Positions 1 through 8,399 of a stretch of DNA of 64,000 nt are shown here, one piece after another. Under the pieces are notes generated by a model. That model saw nothing but the letters and a program-made list of their open reading frames with translations. It had not been told where the DNA came from and did no database searches. Within the stretch, counting starts at the first letter, position 1, and each line of letters starts with the position of its first letter. A program made the translations under genes and the position numbers. The stretch comes from Campylobacter concisus (GTDB lineage: Bacteria > Campylobacterota > Campylobacteria > Campylobacterales > Campylobacteraceae). Location of the stretch: contig NZ_JAAKYZ010000001.1 of the NCBI RefSeq assembly GCF_015229955.1, positions 682,001 to 746,000 on the forward strand, written 5' to 3'.

Positions 1-1
1 A

Positions 2-451
2 AGCGTAGAAGAAAATTTACTTCTTGGGGCTGAAATTTTAAATCAAAGCGAAGAAGAGATAGCAAAAAGAGTAAATGAGATGCTAAATATGCTAAATATC
101 GAGCCTATCCGTCTAAGAAAGGGCGTTAGTCTAAGTGGTGGCGAGCGTAGACGTTGTGAGATCGCTAGAAGTCTCATCATAAAGCCAAAATTTTTACTTC
201 TTGATGAGCCATTTGCAGGCGTCGATCCTATCGCGGTTAGCGACATCCAAAGTATCGTTAGAGACCTTAAAAAGCTAGGCATCGGCGTTTTGATAACTGA
301 CCACAACGTTCGTGAGACGCTAGCTATTTGTGACAGAGCCTACGTCATCAAAGATGGCTCGCTACTAGCAAGTGGCAGTGCGAGCGAAGTGGCAAACAAT
401 AAGCTCGTTAGAACGCACTATCTTGGCGAAGAATTTAAGCTGCTTGAGTAG
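2..451 (+). CDS. lptB: LPS export ABC transporter ATP-binding protein LptB (C-terminal part)
   Basis: The frame is open from the first bases of the window, so the N-terminus with Walker A lies upstream. Visible in order are the ABC signature LSGGERRRCEIARSL, Walker B FLLLDEPFAGVDP and the switch histidine in VLITDHNVRETL. The RRRCEIARSL form of the signature and the DHNVRETL segment are typical of LptB, the cytoplasmic ATPase of the LptB2FGC complex that extracts lipopolysaccharide or lipooligosaccharide from the inner membrane. The stop codon abuts the rpoN start with no gap, as in C. jejuni, so the two are almost certainly cotranscribed. Confidence 0.93.
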   Translation, partial: SVEENLLLGAEILNQSEEEIAKRVNEMLNMLNIEPIRLRKGVSLSGGERRRCEIARSLIIKPKFLLLDEPFAGVDPIAVSDIQSIVRDLKKLGIGVLITDHNVRETLAICDRAYVIKDGSLLASGSASEVANNKLVRTHYLGEEFKLLE

Positions 452-1705
452 ATGATGCTAAGGCAAAAGCAAACTTTAGCGCCAAAGATTAAGCTAAACC
501 AAACGCTACGAAGTTGGCTTCCTATACTTCAAAGCGGGCTTGATGAGCTAAAAGAGACGCTTGAGCCTTTTATAAAAGACAATCCATTTGCCACAATTGA
601 GCATAAAAATTTAGAAAAAAGCGAGAAAAAGCGAAATTTTTTCGAGCAGGTTAGCAAAAACTCGGTTAGCGAGAGCATCGAGGCTTTAAGCATCTATAAA
701 GAAAGCCTCTATGAAAAGCTCGTTAGCCAGATAAATCCGCCACTTTTCCCCACGCAAAAGTCTCAAGATATCGCATATAAGATCATCGAGTGTTTGGACG
801 ATGAGGGTTATTTTTCTTATGATGATGAAATTTTTGCTGGCTTTAATGAGGGCGAGGTGGAGCGGGTTAGGGCGAGATTTGCCTACCTTGAGCCCTGTGG
901 CGTGGGTGCAAAAGATGTCAAAGAGAGTTTTTTATTTCAGCTTGGCGAGGCAGAAGCAAGCGATGAGATCATAGAGTGCGCAAAAAAGATCATCTTAAAT
1001 TTTGAAAATATAGAAAAACTTAGAAAGCTTAAATTTTACGACGACGCGCTAAAGATCATAAAGAAATTTAAAAATCCACCGGCTATTGAGTACCTTGAGG
1101 ACGAAAAAGAAGCAGTACCTGACATCTTCGTGCTAAGCACAAGTAGTGGCATAAGCGTGCAGATAAATGACGAGTACTATCCAGAAATTTTAGTCGATAC
1201 CGAGGGGCTAGACGAGAAAGAGGCCTTTGTAAGCTCGCGCATAAAAGAGGCAAGCGAGCTAATTGACGCCCTTGAGATGAGAAAAGCGACGCTTTATAAA
1301 ATAGGGCTCATGATAGTTGAGTATCAGTATGACTACTTCTTGGGCGGCGACATAAAGCCTATGAAGCTAAAAGACCTAGCAGACGAGCTTGGGCGTAACC
1401 CTTCAACCATCTCAAGGGCGATCGCGAATAAATATTTAAGCTGCTCAAGAGGTACGGTCGCACTTAAAAATTTCTTTTCAACTGGCTTTGACGAGGAGAC
1501 CTCAAACGCTGCAATAAAAGAATTTTTACTAGAGCTCATCAAAGGCGAAGACCACAAAAAGCCACTTTCTGATCTAAAAATTCAAGAGCTAATCCAAACT
1601 AAATTTAACATCCAAATCGTTCGCCGAACTATCACAAAATACCGCAAAATTCTAAACATCGGCAGCTCAAGCCAGCGAAAAAGAGTCTATCAGATAAACG
1701 GCTAA
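452..1705 (+). CDS. rpoN: RNA polymerase sigma-54 factor RpoN
   Basis: A 417-residue sigma-54 factor. Region I at the N-terminus begins LRQKQTLAPKIKLNQTL, the activator-responsive Gln/Leu-rich segment. The central part is the core-binding domain. A helix-turn-helix (LADELGRNPSTISRAI, about residues 310-325) precedes the RpoN box VRRTITKYRKIL near the C-terminus, a good match to the family's ARRTVAKYRE. It is shorter than enterobacterial RpoN because the acidic region II is reduced. In Campylobacter sigma-54 drives mid-class flagellar genes. The ATG directly follows the lptB stop; a second in-frame ATG is the next codon, so the exact start is ambiguous by one residue. Confidence 0.96.
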   Translation: MMLRQKQTLAPKIKLNQTLRSWLPILQSGLDELKETLEPFIKDNPFATIEHKNLEKSEKKRNFFEQVSKNSVSESIEALSIYKESLYEKLVSQINPPLFPTQKSQDIAYKIIECLDDEGYFSYDDEIFAGFNEGEVERVRARFAYLEPCGVGAKDVKESFLFQLGEAEASDEIIECAKKIILNFENIEKLRKLKFYDDALKIIKKFKNPPAIEYLEDEKEAVPDIFVLSTSSGISVQINDEYYPEILVDTEGLDEKEAFVSSRIKEASELIDALEMRKATLYKIGLMIVEYQYDYFLGGDIKPMKLKDLADELGRNPSTISRAIANKYLSCSRGTVALKNFFSTGFDEETSNAAIKEFLLELIKGEDHKKPLSDLKIQELIQTKFNIQIVRRTITKYRKILNIGSSSQRKRVYQING

Positions 1706-2449
1706 CTACCACTCATTTACAGCAAAAAGTATGGCCTTACGCATCTGCGTAAAAAGCTCATTACTAAGCTCTTCGTACTCTTTGCCACGTTTTTTATATT
1801 GCGCCATGCCCGCTGCATCGTCGTTCCAAGAGCTCATACCACCAAAGACATCAGCCAAGCTTGCCGCAGCAAAAAGGGCTAAATTTTTCTTTGGCATAAG
1901 CGGTGCATTAAATATCTTTTGATTATCATTGCTTGAAGATCTAAGTGATTTTAATGCCCTGCAAAAACACTCACCAAAATTCTCACACTCTATCTCATCT
2001 GCAAAGGCCGCTATCTTAGTAAGTATGGCCATAAAAGCCTCTGTGTTGTCGCTAAAATTTTCTAAATTTACATCTTTTTCAAGACTAAATTCTTTATATA
2101 TTATGTCCCAGCCTCTTTGATCTTTGTTGTATTTCCAGTAGGGCACGAAGCAGCTCATGTGCTCTTTAAAAATGCAGATGATCGATTTTGCGGTAGAGTT
2201 TGAAAAGCTAAGCAATAAACGTTCATCTGATGAGCCAGTTAAATTTGCAGTAAGTCTTACATCGCTTAATCCAAGTTTTAATGCGTGCTCAAACCACTCA
2301 TTTACGCCATTTGCTCTATGGCCTGAGAGAAAGTGAAAATTTATACTATTTTCGTAGTTAGTGCCATTATATAGGATAGGAGAATTTGACTTTATGCCCT
2401 GCTTTGCAGCAACAATAATGGCGCATATATTAAACATTTCACCATTCAT
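1706..2449 (-). CDS. conserved-type hypothetical protein
   Basis: A 247-residue protein I do not recognise. I chose the ATG at 2449 because it has a strong Shine-Dalgarno (AAGGGAG, six bases upstream). A longer in-frame start at 2494 would overlap the upstream J-domain gene and lacks such a site. The product is soluble, with no signal peptide or membrane segment. It has several Cys residues in the middle third (SIICIF, MSCFVP, ECENFGECFC) and an Ala/Gly-rich stretch (LALFAAASLADVFGGM) near residue 200. It is convergent with rpoN, the two stops being back to back at 1705/1706. It probably shares a transcript with the J-domain gene 37 bases upstream. Confidence 0.7.
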   Translation of the reverse strand: MNGEMFNICAIIVAAKQGIKSNSPILYNGTNYENSINFHFLSGHRANGVNEWFEHALKLGLSDVRLTANLTGSSDERLLLSFSNSTAKSIICIFKEHMSCFVPYWKYNKDQRGWDIIYKEFSLEKDVNLENFSDNTEAFMAILTKIAAFADEIECENFGECFCRALKSLRSSSNDNQKIFNAPLMPKKNLALFAAASLADVFGGMSSWNDDAAGMAQYKKRGKEYEELSNELFTQMRKAILFAVNEW

Positions 2450-2486
2450 TTTTGCTCCCTTAATAGCCCTTGTGGCAAGCCGTGCT

Positions 2487-3317
2487 CTAGCCAACCATCA
2501 CAAAATTTTCTTGATTTTTAAAGTATGGTTTTAGGCTCTCATAAGCAGATTGAATATTTTTAAATTTCTTTGCGTATTCTTCTTGTATGAGAGGATTTTT
2601 GTTGGCGTGCCTATCTGGGTGATAGATATTTACGAGTGAAAGATAGCTTTGTCTGATAGTTTCAAAGTCATCATTTTTTTTGCAACCCAAAATCTCAAAA
2701 TTTTTCTCAAGCAAATTTGCAAGCACAGAAAATCTGCTTACAAATTTAGATGAGCTTTTTATTTTTATGCCTTGTTTAAAGGCTTTGTAGTCTTTTTCAT
2801 CATAGATAAAATTTACGCTAAATTTTGGATAGCTTCTTTTGTAGAGTAGTTTATTTAATGTGTTTATGTCGTTGTCATTTGAGATGGTGATGTTTAAAAA
2901 ATCATCATTTTTGCTAAAGGCAATATTACTTTTTACTAGACTCTCGCTGATATAGCTAGCAAAATCTCTGCAAAGTGCATCTTTTAGCTCAAATTTGACT
3001 TCATTTTTTACAAAATTTACATTTAGGCTAATGACAGGGGTTAGGGTATTTTTTTGAACAAAGCCAAGCTTTATGGTTTTATAGTTTGCAAAACGAATAT
3101 CGAGTTTATCATCGCTTTGCTTTTCATAAAGTTTTTTTATAAATTTTAAAAAGCACTTGCGTTGCGGGATTTCGCTCTCTTCATAAAACGAAATAACCTT
3201 ATTTTTATTAGATAAAATTTTTGTAAAATTTCTGCTTATCATATCTCTAAGCTCACGAAACAAAGTGTCATTATCAGTTAAAATGCTTAGAGATTCTAAT
3301 GTTTGCGTAACTTTCAT
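2487..3317 (-). CDS. J-domain-containing protein
   Basis: A 276-residue protein whose C-terminal 65 residues form a J domain: ILGCKKNDDFETIRQSYLSL, then the diagnostic HPD in IYHPDRHANKN, then helix IV-like KFKNIQSAYESLKPYF. J domains stimulate DnaK ATPase and deliver clients. The N-terminal 200 residues are unlike DnaJ or CbpA: there is no Gly/Phe linker, zinc centre or C-terminal peptide-binding domain. The partner specificity is therefore unknown. The ATG is preceded by GGAG. C-terminal J domains in bacteria usually belong to membrane-linked or DjlA-like co-chaperones, but no membrane segment is seen here. Confidence 0.8.
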   Translation of the reverse strand: MKVTQTLESLSILTDNDTLFRELRDMISRNFTKILSNKNKVISFYEESEIPQRKCFLKFIKKLYEKQSDDKLDIRFANYKTIKLGFVQKNTLTPVISLNVNFVKNEVKFELKDALCRDFASYISESLVKSNIAFSKNDDFLNITISNDNDINTLNKLLYKRSYPKFSVNFIYDEKDYKAFKQGIKIKSSSKFVSRFSVLANLLEKNFEILGCKKNDDFETIRQSYLSLVNIYHPDRHANKNPLIQEEYAKKFKNIQSAYESLKPYFKNQENFVMVG

Positions 3318-3367
3318 TGCCTACTCCACATAAAATATTACATGTTTTAGCAATAAGCATTCCAAAT

Positions 3368-3553
3368 TTATATTTTTCTTATATCTTGGCCTTTAATGTA
3401 CTCTGCAAATTCGTTTTTTAGTTTATTTTCTTTATACGAGATCGCCTCTTCTTTTGTATGAGAAACGGCTTCTTTTTGAGTTTTTTTGATCTCACCTTGC
3501 TCTTTAGTAAGTTCTTTTTTTATCTCTTTTAAACTATCGAAAAAATCATTCAT
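3368..3553 (-). CDS. small charged hypothetical protein
   Basis: A 61-residue, Lys/Glu-rich, probably fully helical product (MNDFFDSLKEIKKELTKEQG at the N-terminus). It has a clean Shine-Dalgarno (AAAGGAG) seven bases before the ATG. No Cys, no signal peptide. It lies 50 bases upstream of the J-domain gene on the same strand and could be its cotranscribed partner. I do not recognise a family; the ribosome-binding site and the coding-like composition are the support. Confidence 0.6.
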   Translation of the reverse strand: MNDFFDSLKEIKKELTKEQGEIKKTQKEAVSHTKEEAISYKENKLKNEFAEYIKGQDIRKI

Positions 3554-3663
3554 TTTTGCTCCTTTTGTTTTTATCGGATTTTACTAAAACAGTTATAAAA
3601 TTAAAATGAATACAATTTTTCTTTAAGGAAAGTTTGGCTAATATCTCGACTTAACTTTCTTGT

Positions 3664-3740
3664 GCGCTCGTAGCTCAGCTGGATAGAGCATTTGATTGCG
3701 GTTCAAAAGGTCAGAGATTCGAATTCTCTCGGGCGCACCA
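3664..3740 (+). tRNA. tRNA-Arg (anticodon GCG)
   Basis: A 77-base cloverleaf can be folded by eye. The acceptor stem is GCGCTCG/CGGGCGC with discriminator A and an encoded CCA. The D stem is GCTC/GAGC, the anticodon stem TTTGA/TCAAA with loop TTGCGGT, and the T arm AGAGA-TTCGAAT-TCTCT. The anticodon at positions 34-36 is GCG, reading the Arg codons CGC and CGU. The gene stands alone between a minus-strand and a plus-strand protein gene. A 7-base inverted repeat (GAAAGTT/AACTTTC) lies just upstream. Confidence 0.95.
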
Positions 3741-3812
3741 TCTTTTTAATTCTTAACGACAAAACTTCATGATTTTTATAGTAAAATAAGCAAAAAAATT
3801 AAAAGAGAAAAA

Positions 3813-4547
3813 ATGGATTTTCAAAATATTCAAAAACAAATTTCGGTACTAAAAGAAAGTTTGACAGCATTAGAACAAAATAGTGAACACGAGATCGGCT
3901 TGGCAGTTGGGGTTGTTGAGTTTAATAAAAATGCTGATGAACTTAAAAAAAAGCTTACAAATTTAAAAGGTGAAAGCGATTTCTTTAAAAGTGTCTTCAA
4001 TACAGAGGACTATTATGAAAACATTAGTACTTATTTGGAGCAGATAAAGAGAAGCTTAAATTATAAAATTGAGAAAAATGGCGTGAGCTTTAAGGCAAAT
4101 GAAAATTTACAAGAAAGCTATGTCGCCATTTTAAATATAATAGAAATTTTAGTGGCAGAGTATCAAATACAAAACAAAAATAAAGCAAAAAATCTCTTTT
4201 CTAGGACAACAGATACTACTCAAATAAAATCACTACTTGCGGAGCTAAATACTCTACAAGAGCGTATACATAATGTTTTGCATATTCATTCTAGGATAGT
4301 TTCAAATGTTATTTTGCAAAATTTTAAGATAATTTATACGTTCTTTTATAATTGTATTAAGGCTGCGAAGCAACGCAAAGATGAGCTTTTGCTGGTGGAG
4401 ATCGCGGGTATAACTGATAAGATAATAACTATGATAAAACCAGTCTTTAGTGCAAAAATTTTAAATACAAATGAGCTTATTTATCATTACTTGATCTTTG
4501 AGCTAAAAGAACTAAAAGCTTGTGCGATAGGCGAGGAGCTAGTTTAA
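3813..4547 (+). CDS. hypothetical protein, mostly helical
   Basis: A 244-residue soluble protein rich in Lys, Glu, Leu and Ile with heptad-like helical stretches, notably residues 1-75 (MDFQNIQKQISVLKESLTAL) and 125-160 (LLAELNTLQERIHNVLHIHS). No signal peptide, membrane segment or catalytic motif is visible. It has a purine-rich ribosome-binding region (AAAAGAGAAAAA) just before the ATG. It converges on murG and its last 9 bases overlap the murG 3' end on the other strand. I do not recognise a family. Confidence 0.65.
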   Translation: MDFQNIQKQISVLKESLTALEQNSEHEIGLAVGVVEFNKNADELKKKLTNLKGESDFFKSVFNTEDYYENISTYLEQIKRSLNYKIEKNGVSFKANENLQESYVAILNIIEILVAEYQIQNKNKAKNLFSRTTDTTQIKSLLAELNTLQERIHNVLHIHSRIVSNVILQNFKIIYTFFYNCIKAAKQRKDELLLVEIAGITDKIITMIKPVFSAKILNTNELIYHYLIFELKELKACAIGEELV

Positions 4548-5561
4548 AATTTTATCAATTATCTCTTTTGCTCCATTTGGCAAAAGGATCTCTTTTAGAG
4601 CTTTACTGCTTTTGTTTAGATCAAAATTTTCTATCATTCTTATAACTTCGTCTTTGTCTAAAATTTCTCCATTTTGCAAGCAAATTTCAGCAATGCCTTT
4701 ATCTTTTAAAAATTTAGCGTTATAAAACTGATGATTACCAGCGGCATAAGGAAATGGCACAAAGATAGATGGAAGAGCGTTTGCACAAAGCTCCCAAAGC
4801 GAGCTAGCTCCTGCTCTTGATATGGCAAGGTCAGCCTTGCTCATCTTATTTTCTATCTCTTTACTAAATTCAAAAATTTCTAAATTCGTTTCATTAAAGC
4901 CAAATTCATCATATCTTTTTTTAAGTTCATCAAAGCCGTTTTTACCACATTGATGAATTATATTTATGCCTTTTTCTTTAAGATATGGAGCTAAATTTAT
5001 AGCTAGCTCGTTTATCGCTTTTGCACCTTGCGAGCCTCCTAAAAACAAAATAGTCTTTAGCTCCTCTCTCATTCTTGCACTATCGAAAAATTTCTTTGCT
5101 ACGGGATAAGGGTAGGGCGAAGCTTCATCATAAGAGCTAAAAAAGCCTTTTGCATAAGGCTTTAAAATTTTATTTAATTTGCCCATTATAGCATTTTGTT
5201 CGTGGATAAAAAGTGGTACTTTTGAGATAATGGCTGCAATAGCTGCTGGAGCTGCTGAATAGCCACCAACGCTAATGACTACCTTAACGTCATTTTGCTT
5301 AAAAATTTTTCTACATTTTAAAGCAAGATTTACGATATTTGTTAGTGATTTTAGTTTAGCAAAGCCTCTCTTATTTACTACGCCACTACTTGGTAAGAAA
5401 AATTTTTGTAAAAAATTCTCGTCATTTTCAAACCAAAATTTATCTTGCCCACTAGTTGAGCCGATAAATATAGGCTTAATATCTCGTCTATTTAGCTCCT
5501 CGCAAAAGCTTCTTGCAATAGCTAAATGCCCACCAGTACCTCCACCGCAAATAACAATCAT
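4539..5561 (-). CDS. murG: UDP-GlcNAc--undecaprenyl-pyrophosphoryl-MurNAc-pentapeptide transferase MurG
   Basis: A 340-residue GT28 glycosyltransferase. The N-terminal glycine-rich lipid I-binding motif CGGGTGGHLAIA opens the protein and a second Gly-rich loop, LFLGGSQGAKAINELA, starts the C-terminal half. The UDP-GlcNAc pocket ISRAGASSLWELCANALPSI is near residue 245. MurG adds GlcNAc to lipid I on the cytoplasmic face to give lipid II. The start overlaps the ftsW stop by 4 bases (ATGA), so the two are translationally coupled and link lipid II synthesis to septal polymerisation. Confidence 0.96.
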   Translation of the reverse strand: MIVICGGGTGGHLAIARSFCEELNRRDIKPIFIGSTSGQDKFWFENDENFLQKFFLPSSGVVNKRGFAKLKSLTNIVNLALKCRKIFKQNDVKVVISVGGYSAAPAAIAAIISKVPLFIHEQNAIMGKLNKILKPYAKGFFSSYDEASPYPYPVAKKFFDSARMREELKTILFLGGSQGAKAINELAINLAPYLKEKGINIIHQCGKNGFDELKKRYDEFGFNETNLEIFEFSKEIENKMSKADLAISRAGASSLWELCANALPSIFVPFPYAAGNHQFYNAKFLKDKGIAEICLQNGEILDKDEVIRMIENFDLNKSSKALKEILLPNGAKEIIDKILN

Positions 5562-6718
5562 AATTTTGCCCTTTTACTAACCATCAAAACCATACCGATA
5601 CCGATACAAATCGCAAGCACAGAGCTACCGCCGTAACTAAGAAATGGCACAGCAATACCTTTAATAGGCGTGATCGATGTGATACCATAGCTATTCATTA
5701 AAAATGAAAACGATAAGATAAGCCCGACACCAAGCGTAAATAGATGATAGACCTTATTTTCGCTTCTAGCTGAAATTCTAAAAATTCTATAAAGTAGCGT
5801 TATAAATATAGCTACTATACACAAAATACCAAATACACCGACCTCTTCAGCGATACCAGCTAATACAAAGTCAGTATGAACCTCGCTTAAGAAGCCGAGC
5901 TTAAAGATACCAGCGCCAAGCCCTTCGCCGAAAAATTCGCCATGCTTTATAGCATTTAATGAGTGAGAAATTTGATATGGCTCTGGCGCATCAGCCACTC
6001 TTAATACATCTGCAACGCTGTCAGGCAAGAAAGAAAGCACCATATTTTGTATCGTGCCCCACCATGATTTTATACGTAAAATTCTATGCTCAGAGCTGAT
6101 TATCGCTACTGTCATAACAAAAGCAGCTCCTAAGATACCGATGCTAAAAAGTCTCGCGCTTGCTCCTGCAAAAAGTGCCATCGTCACAAATGTAAGTGCT
6201 AGCACGACCACTTGACCAAGGTCATTTTGCATAACAGCAATAAGAAAGATAGCAACACCAAAAAGAATAATATAAGGCATAAGTATCTTAATCTCATCTA
6301 GCAAGGTCCTTTTGCCCTCACTAAATTTTCTAGTAAAACTCCAAGCCAAGAAGTAGACAAAACCGATTTTAAAAAACTCAACTGGAGCTAGTGAAAAGCC
6401 AGGTAGCCTAATCCAACGCCTGGCACCACCAGCGTCAGTCACCATTGAAGATGGCAATGCATGCATTAGCCCCATGGCGATACCGCAAGATATAAGAAGG
6501 CCAAACCCTATCCAAACAAGCGTTTTTTCAGGATTGAGCCTAGAGAGCCACCACATAATGAAAATTCCGATACAACCAACAATAAATTGGCGGATAAAAA
6601 AGTGAAACTCGTCGTAATTAAAAAATAAAACCGTAAAAACTGGCAAAGATAGTGAAAAAATAATGCTTATAGCGATCAAAGTCGAACAAAGGTAGAAAAT
6701 GATCTTATCAACTGCCAA
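5558..6718 (-). CDS. ftsW: septal peptidoglycan polymerase FtsW
   Basis: A 386-residue SEDS-family membrane protein with about ten hydrophobic segments. The family signature region near the end (PIKGIAVPFLSYGGSS, about residues 350-365) and the periplasmic-loop segment GEGLGAGIFKLGFLSEVHTD are clear. FtsW polymerises glycan strands from lipid II at the septum with its cognate class B PBP. The start is TTG at 6718 with GGAG nine bases upstream. Because murG follows directly I call this FtsW rather than RodA; RodA would normally sit with rod-shape genes. Confidence 0.92.
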   Translation of the reverse strand: MAVDKIIFYLCSTLIAISIIFSLSLPVFTVLFFNYDEFHFFIRQFIVGCIGIFIMWWLSRLNPEKTLVWIGFGLLISCGIAMGLMHALPSSMVTDAGGARRWIRLPGFSLAPVEFFKIGFVYFLAWSFTRKFSEGKRTLLDEIKILMPYIILFGVAIFLIAVMQNDLGQVVVLALTFVTMALFAGASARLFSIGILGAAFVMTVAIISSEHRILRIKSWWGTIQNMVLSFLPDSVADVLRVADAPEPYQISHSLNAIKHGEFFGEGLGAGIFKLGFLSEVHTDFVLAGIAEEVGVFGILCIVAIFITLLYRIFRISARSENKVYHLFTLGVGLILSFSFLMNSYGITSITPIKGIAVPFLSYGGSSVLAICIGIGMVLMVSKRAKL

Positions 6719-6784
6719 AATTTAACTCCAAGTTTAAAAAGTGCCAAAGTATAATAAAAAACGGCTTACAAAGATATTATTTGC

Positions 6785-6790
6785 TATAAT
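6785..6790 (+). promoter_or_regulatory. -10 element of the murI promoter
   Basis: A perfect TATAAT preceded by TTGC, 20 bases before the murI ATG, which would give a very short 5' leader. Campylobacter sigma-70 promoters commonly have a strong -10 and little or no -35, which fits. The inter-gene space (6719-6810) is divergent between ftsW and murI. Confidence 0.55.
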
Positions 6791-6810
6791 TGCAGGCTTT
6801 AAGGAAGGAC

Positions 6811-7599
6811 ATGAAAATAGGTATATTTGACTCAGGACTTGGTGGACTGAGTGTCTTAAATGAAGCTTTAAGCAAGCTTAGCGAGCATGAATTTTTATAT
6901 TACGCAGACGTTAAAAATGTCCCATACGGACAAAAGAGCAGGGATGAGATCTTAAAATTTAGCTTTGATGCGGTGAAATTTCTTATAGAAAATGGCGCAA
7001 ACGCCGTTGTAGTGGCTTGCAACACGGCAACAAGCGTAGCGATAAAAGAGCTTAGAGCAAATTTAAATGTACCTATAATCGGCATGGAGCCAGCCGTAAA
7101 AAAGGCTCATGACTTAAGCCATGATGATGCCTTAAAAACGCTTGTCATAGCCACTCCGGTCACCGTAAATGGTGCAAAACTAAAAGAGCTGATCGCAAAT
7201 TTACACGCAAAAGATAAAACTGAGCTACTTGCTCTACTGCGCCTTGTAAATTTTGCTGAAAATGGGGAATTTGATACCAAAAACGTAAAATCATATCTAA
7301 AAGAAGAGTTAGCTAAATTTGATCTAAGCAAATTTGGTTTTTTAGTGCTTGGCTGCACGCACTTTAACTATTTTAAAGATAGCCTAAGAGAAATTTTGCC
7401 GTCAAATATAAGCATAATTGATGGCAACGAAGGGACAATAAATCGCCTTATAAGTGAGCTTGGACTAAAAATTTCTACTTTAGATCAAGTCCCAAAAGTT
7501 AGATTTTTCTATTCTGGTGATGAAGTATTCAGTAAATTTGAGCTAGATAAAATTTCAAGAAATTTAACCCATCTAGAAAAGATGAGGGCGATTTGCTAG
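6811..7599 (+). CDS. murI: glutamate racemase MurI
   Basis: A 262-residue glutamate racemase that makes D-glutamate for the peptidoglycan stem peptide. The catalytic pair of cysteines is present: Cys in VVACNTATSVA (about residue 70) and Cys in LVLGCTHFNYF (about 180). The N-terminal IFDSGLGGLSVL is the conserved Asp-Ser substrate loop. I place the start at the ATG at 6811, preceded by AAGGAAGGAC; an in-frame start 21 bases earlier would add seven residues that the family lacks. It is divergent from ftsW-murG, so three cell-wall genes are clustered. Confidence 0.95.
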   Translation: MKIGIFDSGLGGLSVLNEALSKLSEHEFLYYADVKNVPYGQKSRDEILKFSFDAVKFLIENGANAVVVACNTATSVAIKELRANLNVPIIGMEPAVKKAHDLSHDDALKTLVIATPVTVNGAKLKELIANLHAKDKTELLALLRLVNFAENGEFDTKNVKSYLKEELAKFDLSKFGFLVLGCTHFNYFKDSLREILPSNISIIDGNEGTINRLISELGLKISTLDQVPKVRFFYSGDEVFSKFELDKISRNLTHLEKMRAIC

Positions 7600-7671
7600 G
7601 TTAAATCTAACCAAATACCACAAATAAAAATTTTATAAAATACACTAAATTTTACATATTTTTATATGTAT

Positions 7672-8262
7672 TTAGGCTTTTCTTTGCCTTATTATATAAA
7701 CCACACTTATTACAGCAACTACAGCCAAAAGAGTGATCGTGATCAATAAAAGTGTCTGTTTGCTAGGATTTGAACCTAGAAAATAGCCAACTCCAAGCAA
7801 AACAGCACACCAAATCCCAGCTCCAAGAGTGGTAAATAGGCAAAATCTAAATATATTCATCTTGGCAAGTCCAGCTGGTAGGCTGATGTATTGGCGAATG
7901 CCAGGAATCAGACGTGAGTTAAATGTAGAAATTTCGCCGTGTTTATTGAAAAATGCTTCAAATTTATCCATTTTTTCGTGAGTGATTCCCACAAATTTGC
8001 CGTATTTTAAAACGATCTCGCGACCAAAAAAGTAGCAAAGATAATAGTTAAAAATAGCGCCAAGCAGGCTTCCAAGCGTGCCTGCAAGAAAGGCCAAAAT
8101 TAAACTCATTTCACCTTTATGCGCCAAATAGCCAGCCGGTATCATTGCGACCTCACTTGGAAATGGGAAAAATGAGCTTTCTAAAAACATCATGATAAAT
8201 ATGCCAGCATAACCCCAGCTACTTACGCTCGCAACTATAAAATCAATAACATCATGCAGCAT
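7672..8262 (-). CDS. DedA family membrane protein
   Basis: A 196-residue integral membrane protein. The DedA core motifs are visible: [15 protein letters not shown] near residue 30, the Gly-rich [20 protein letters not shown], and [17 protein letters not shown] near residue 115 with its conserved Arg residues. Members of the DedA/SNARE-associated superfamily include undecaprenyl-phosphate and phospholipid translocases. The substrate of this member cannot be told from sequence. It begins 138 bases downstream of the metQ stop, with a terminator-like hairpin between, so it is likely a separate unit. Confidence 0.88.
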   Translation of the reverse strand: MLHDVIDFIVASVSSWGYAGIFIMMFLESSFFPFPSEVAMIPAGYLAHKGEMSLILAFLAGTLGSLLGAIFNYYLCYFFGREIVLKYGKFVGITHEKMDKFEAFFNKHGEISTFNSRLIPGIRQYISLPAGLAKMNIFRFCLFTTLGAGIWCAVLLGVGYFLGSNPSKQTLLLITITLLAVVAVISVVYIIRQRKA

Positions 8263-8378
8263 TTAAATTCCTGAAAAATTTTAAAGTGAGCCATTTTAGC
8301 AAAGCATAGCTTAAGCTTTTTGACAAAAATAAAGAGAGTTTATAGCTTATAAAACAAAATGAAATTAGAAACAAAATA

Positions 8379-8394
8379 GGGCGAAAGCTCGCCC
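8379..8394 (-). terminator. hairpin terminator after the metQ genes
   Basis: GGGCGA-AAGC-TCGCCC is a perfect 6-bp GC-rich stem with a four-base loop, lying six bases after the stop of the downstream metQ. On the minus strand it is followed by a loose T-rich tract (TATTTTG), so termination may be moderate. Confidence 0.6.
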
Positions 8395-8399
8395 CGTTT

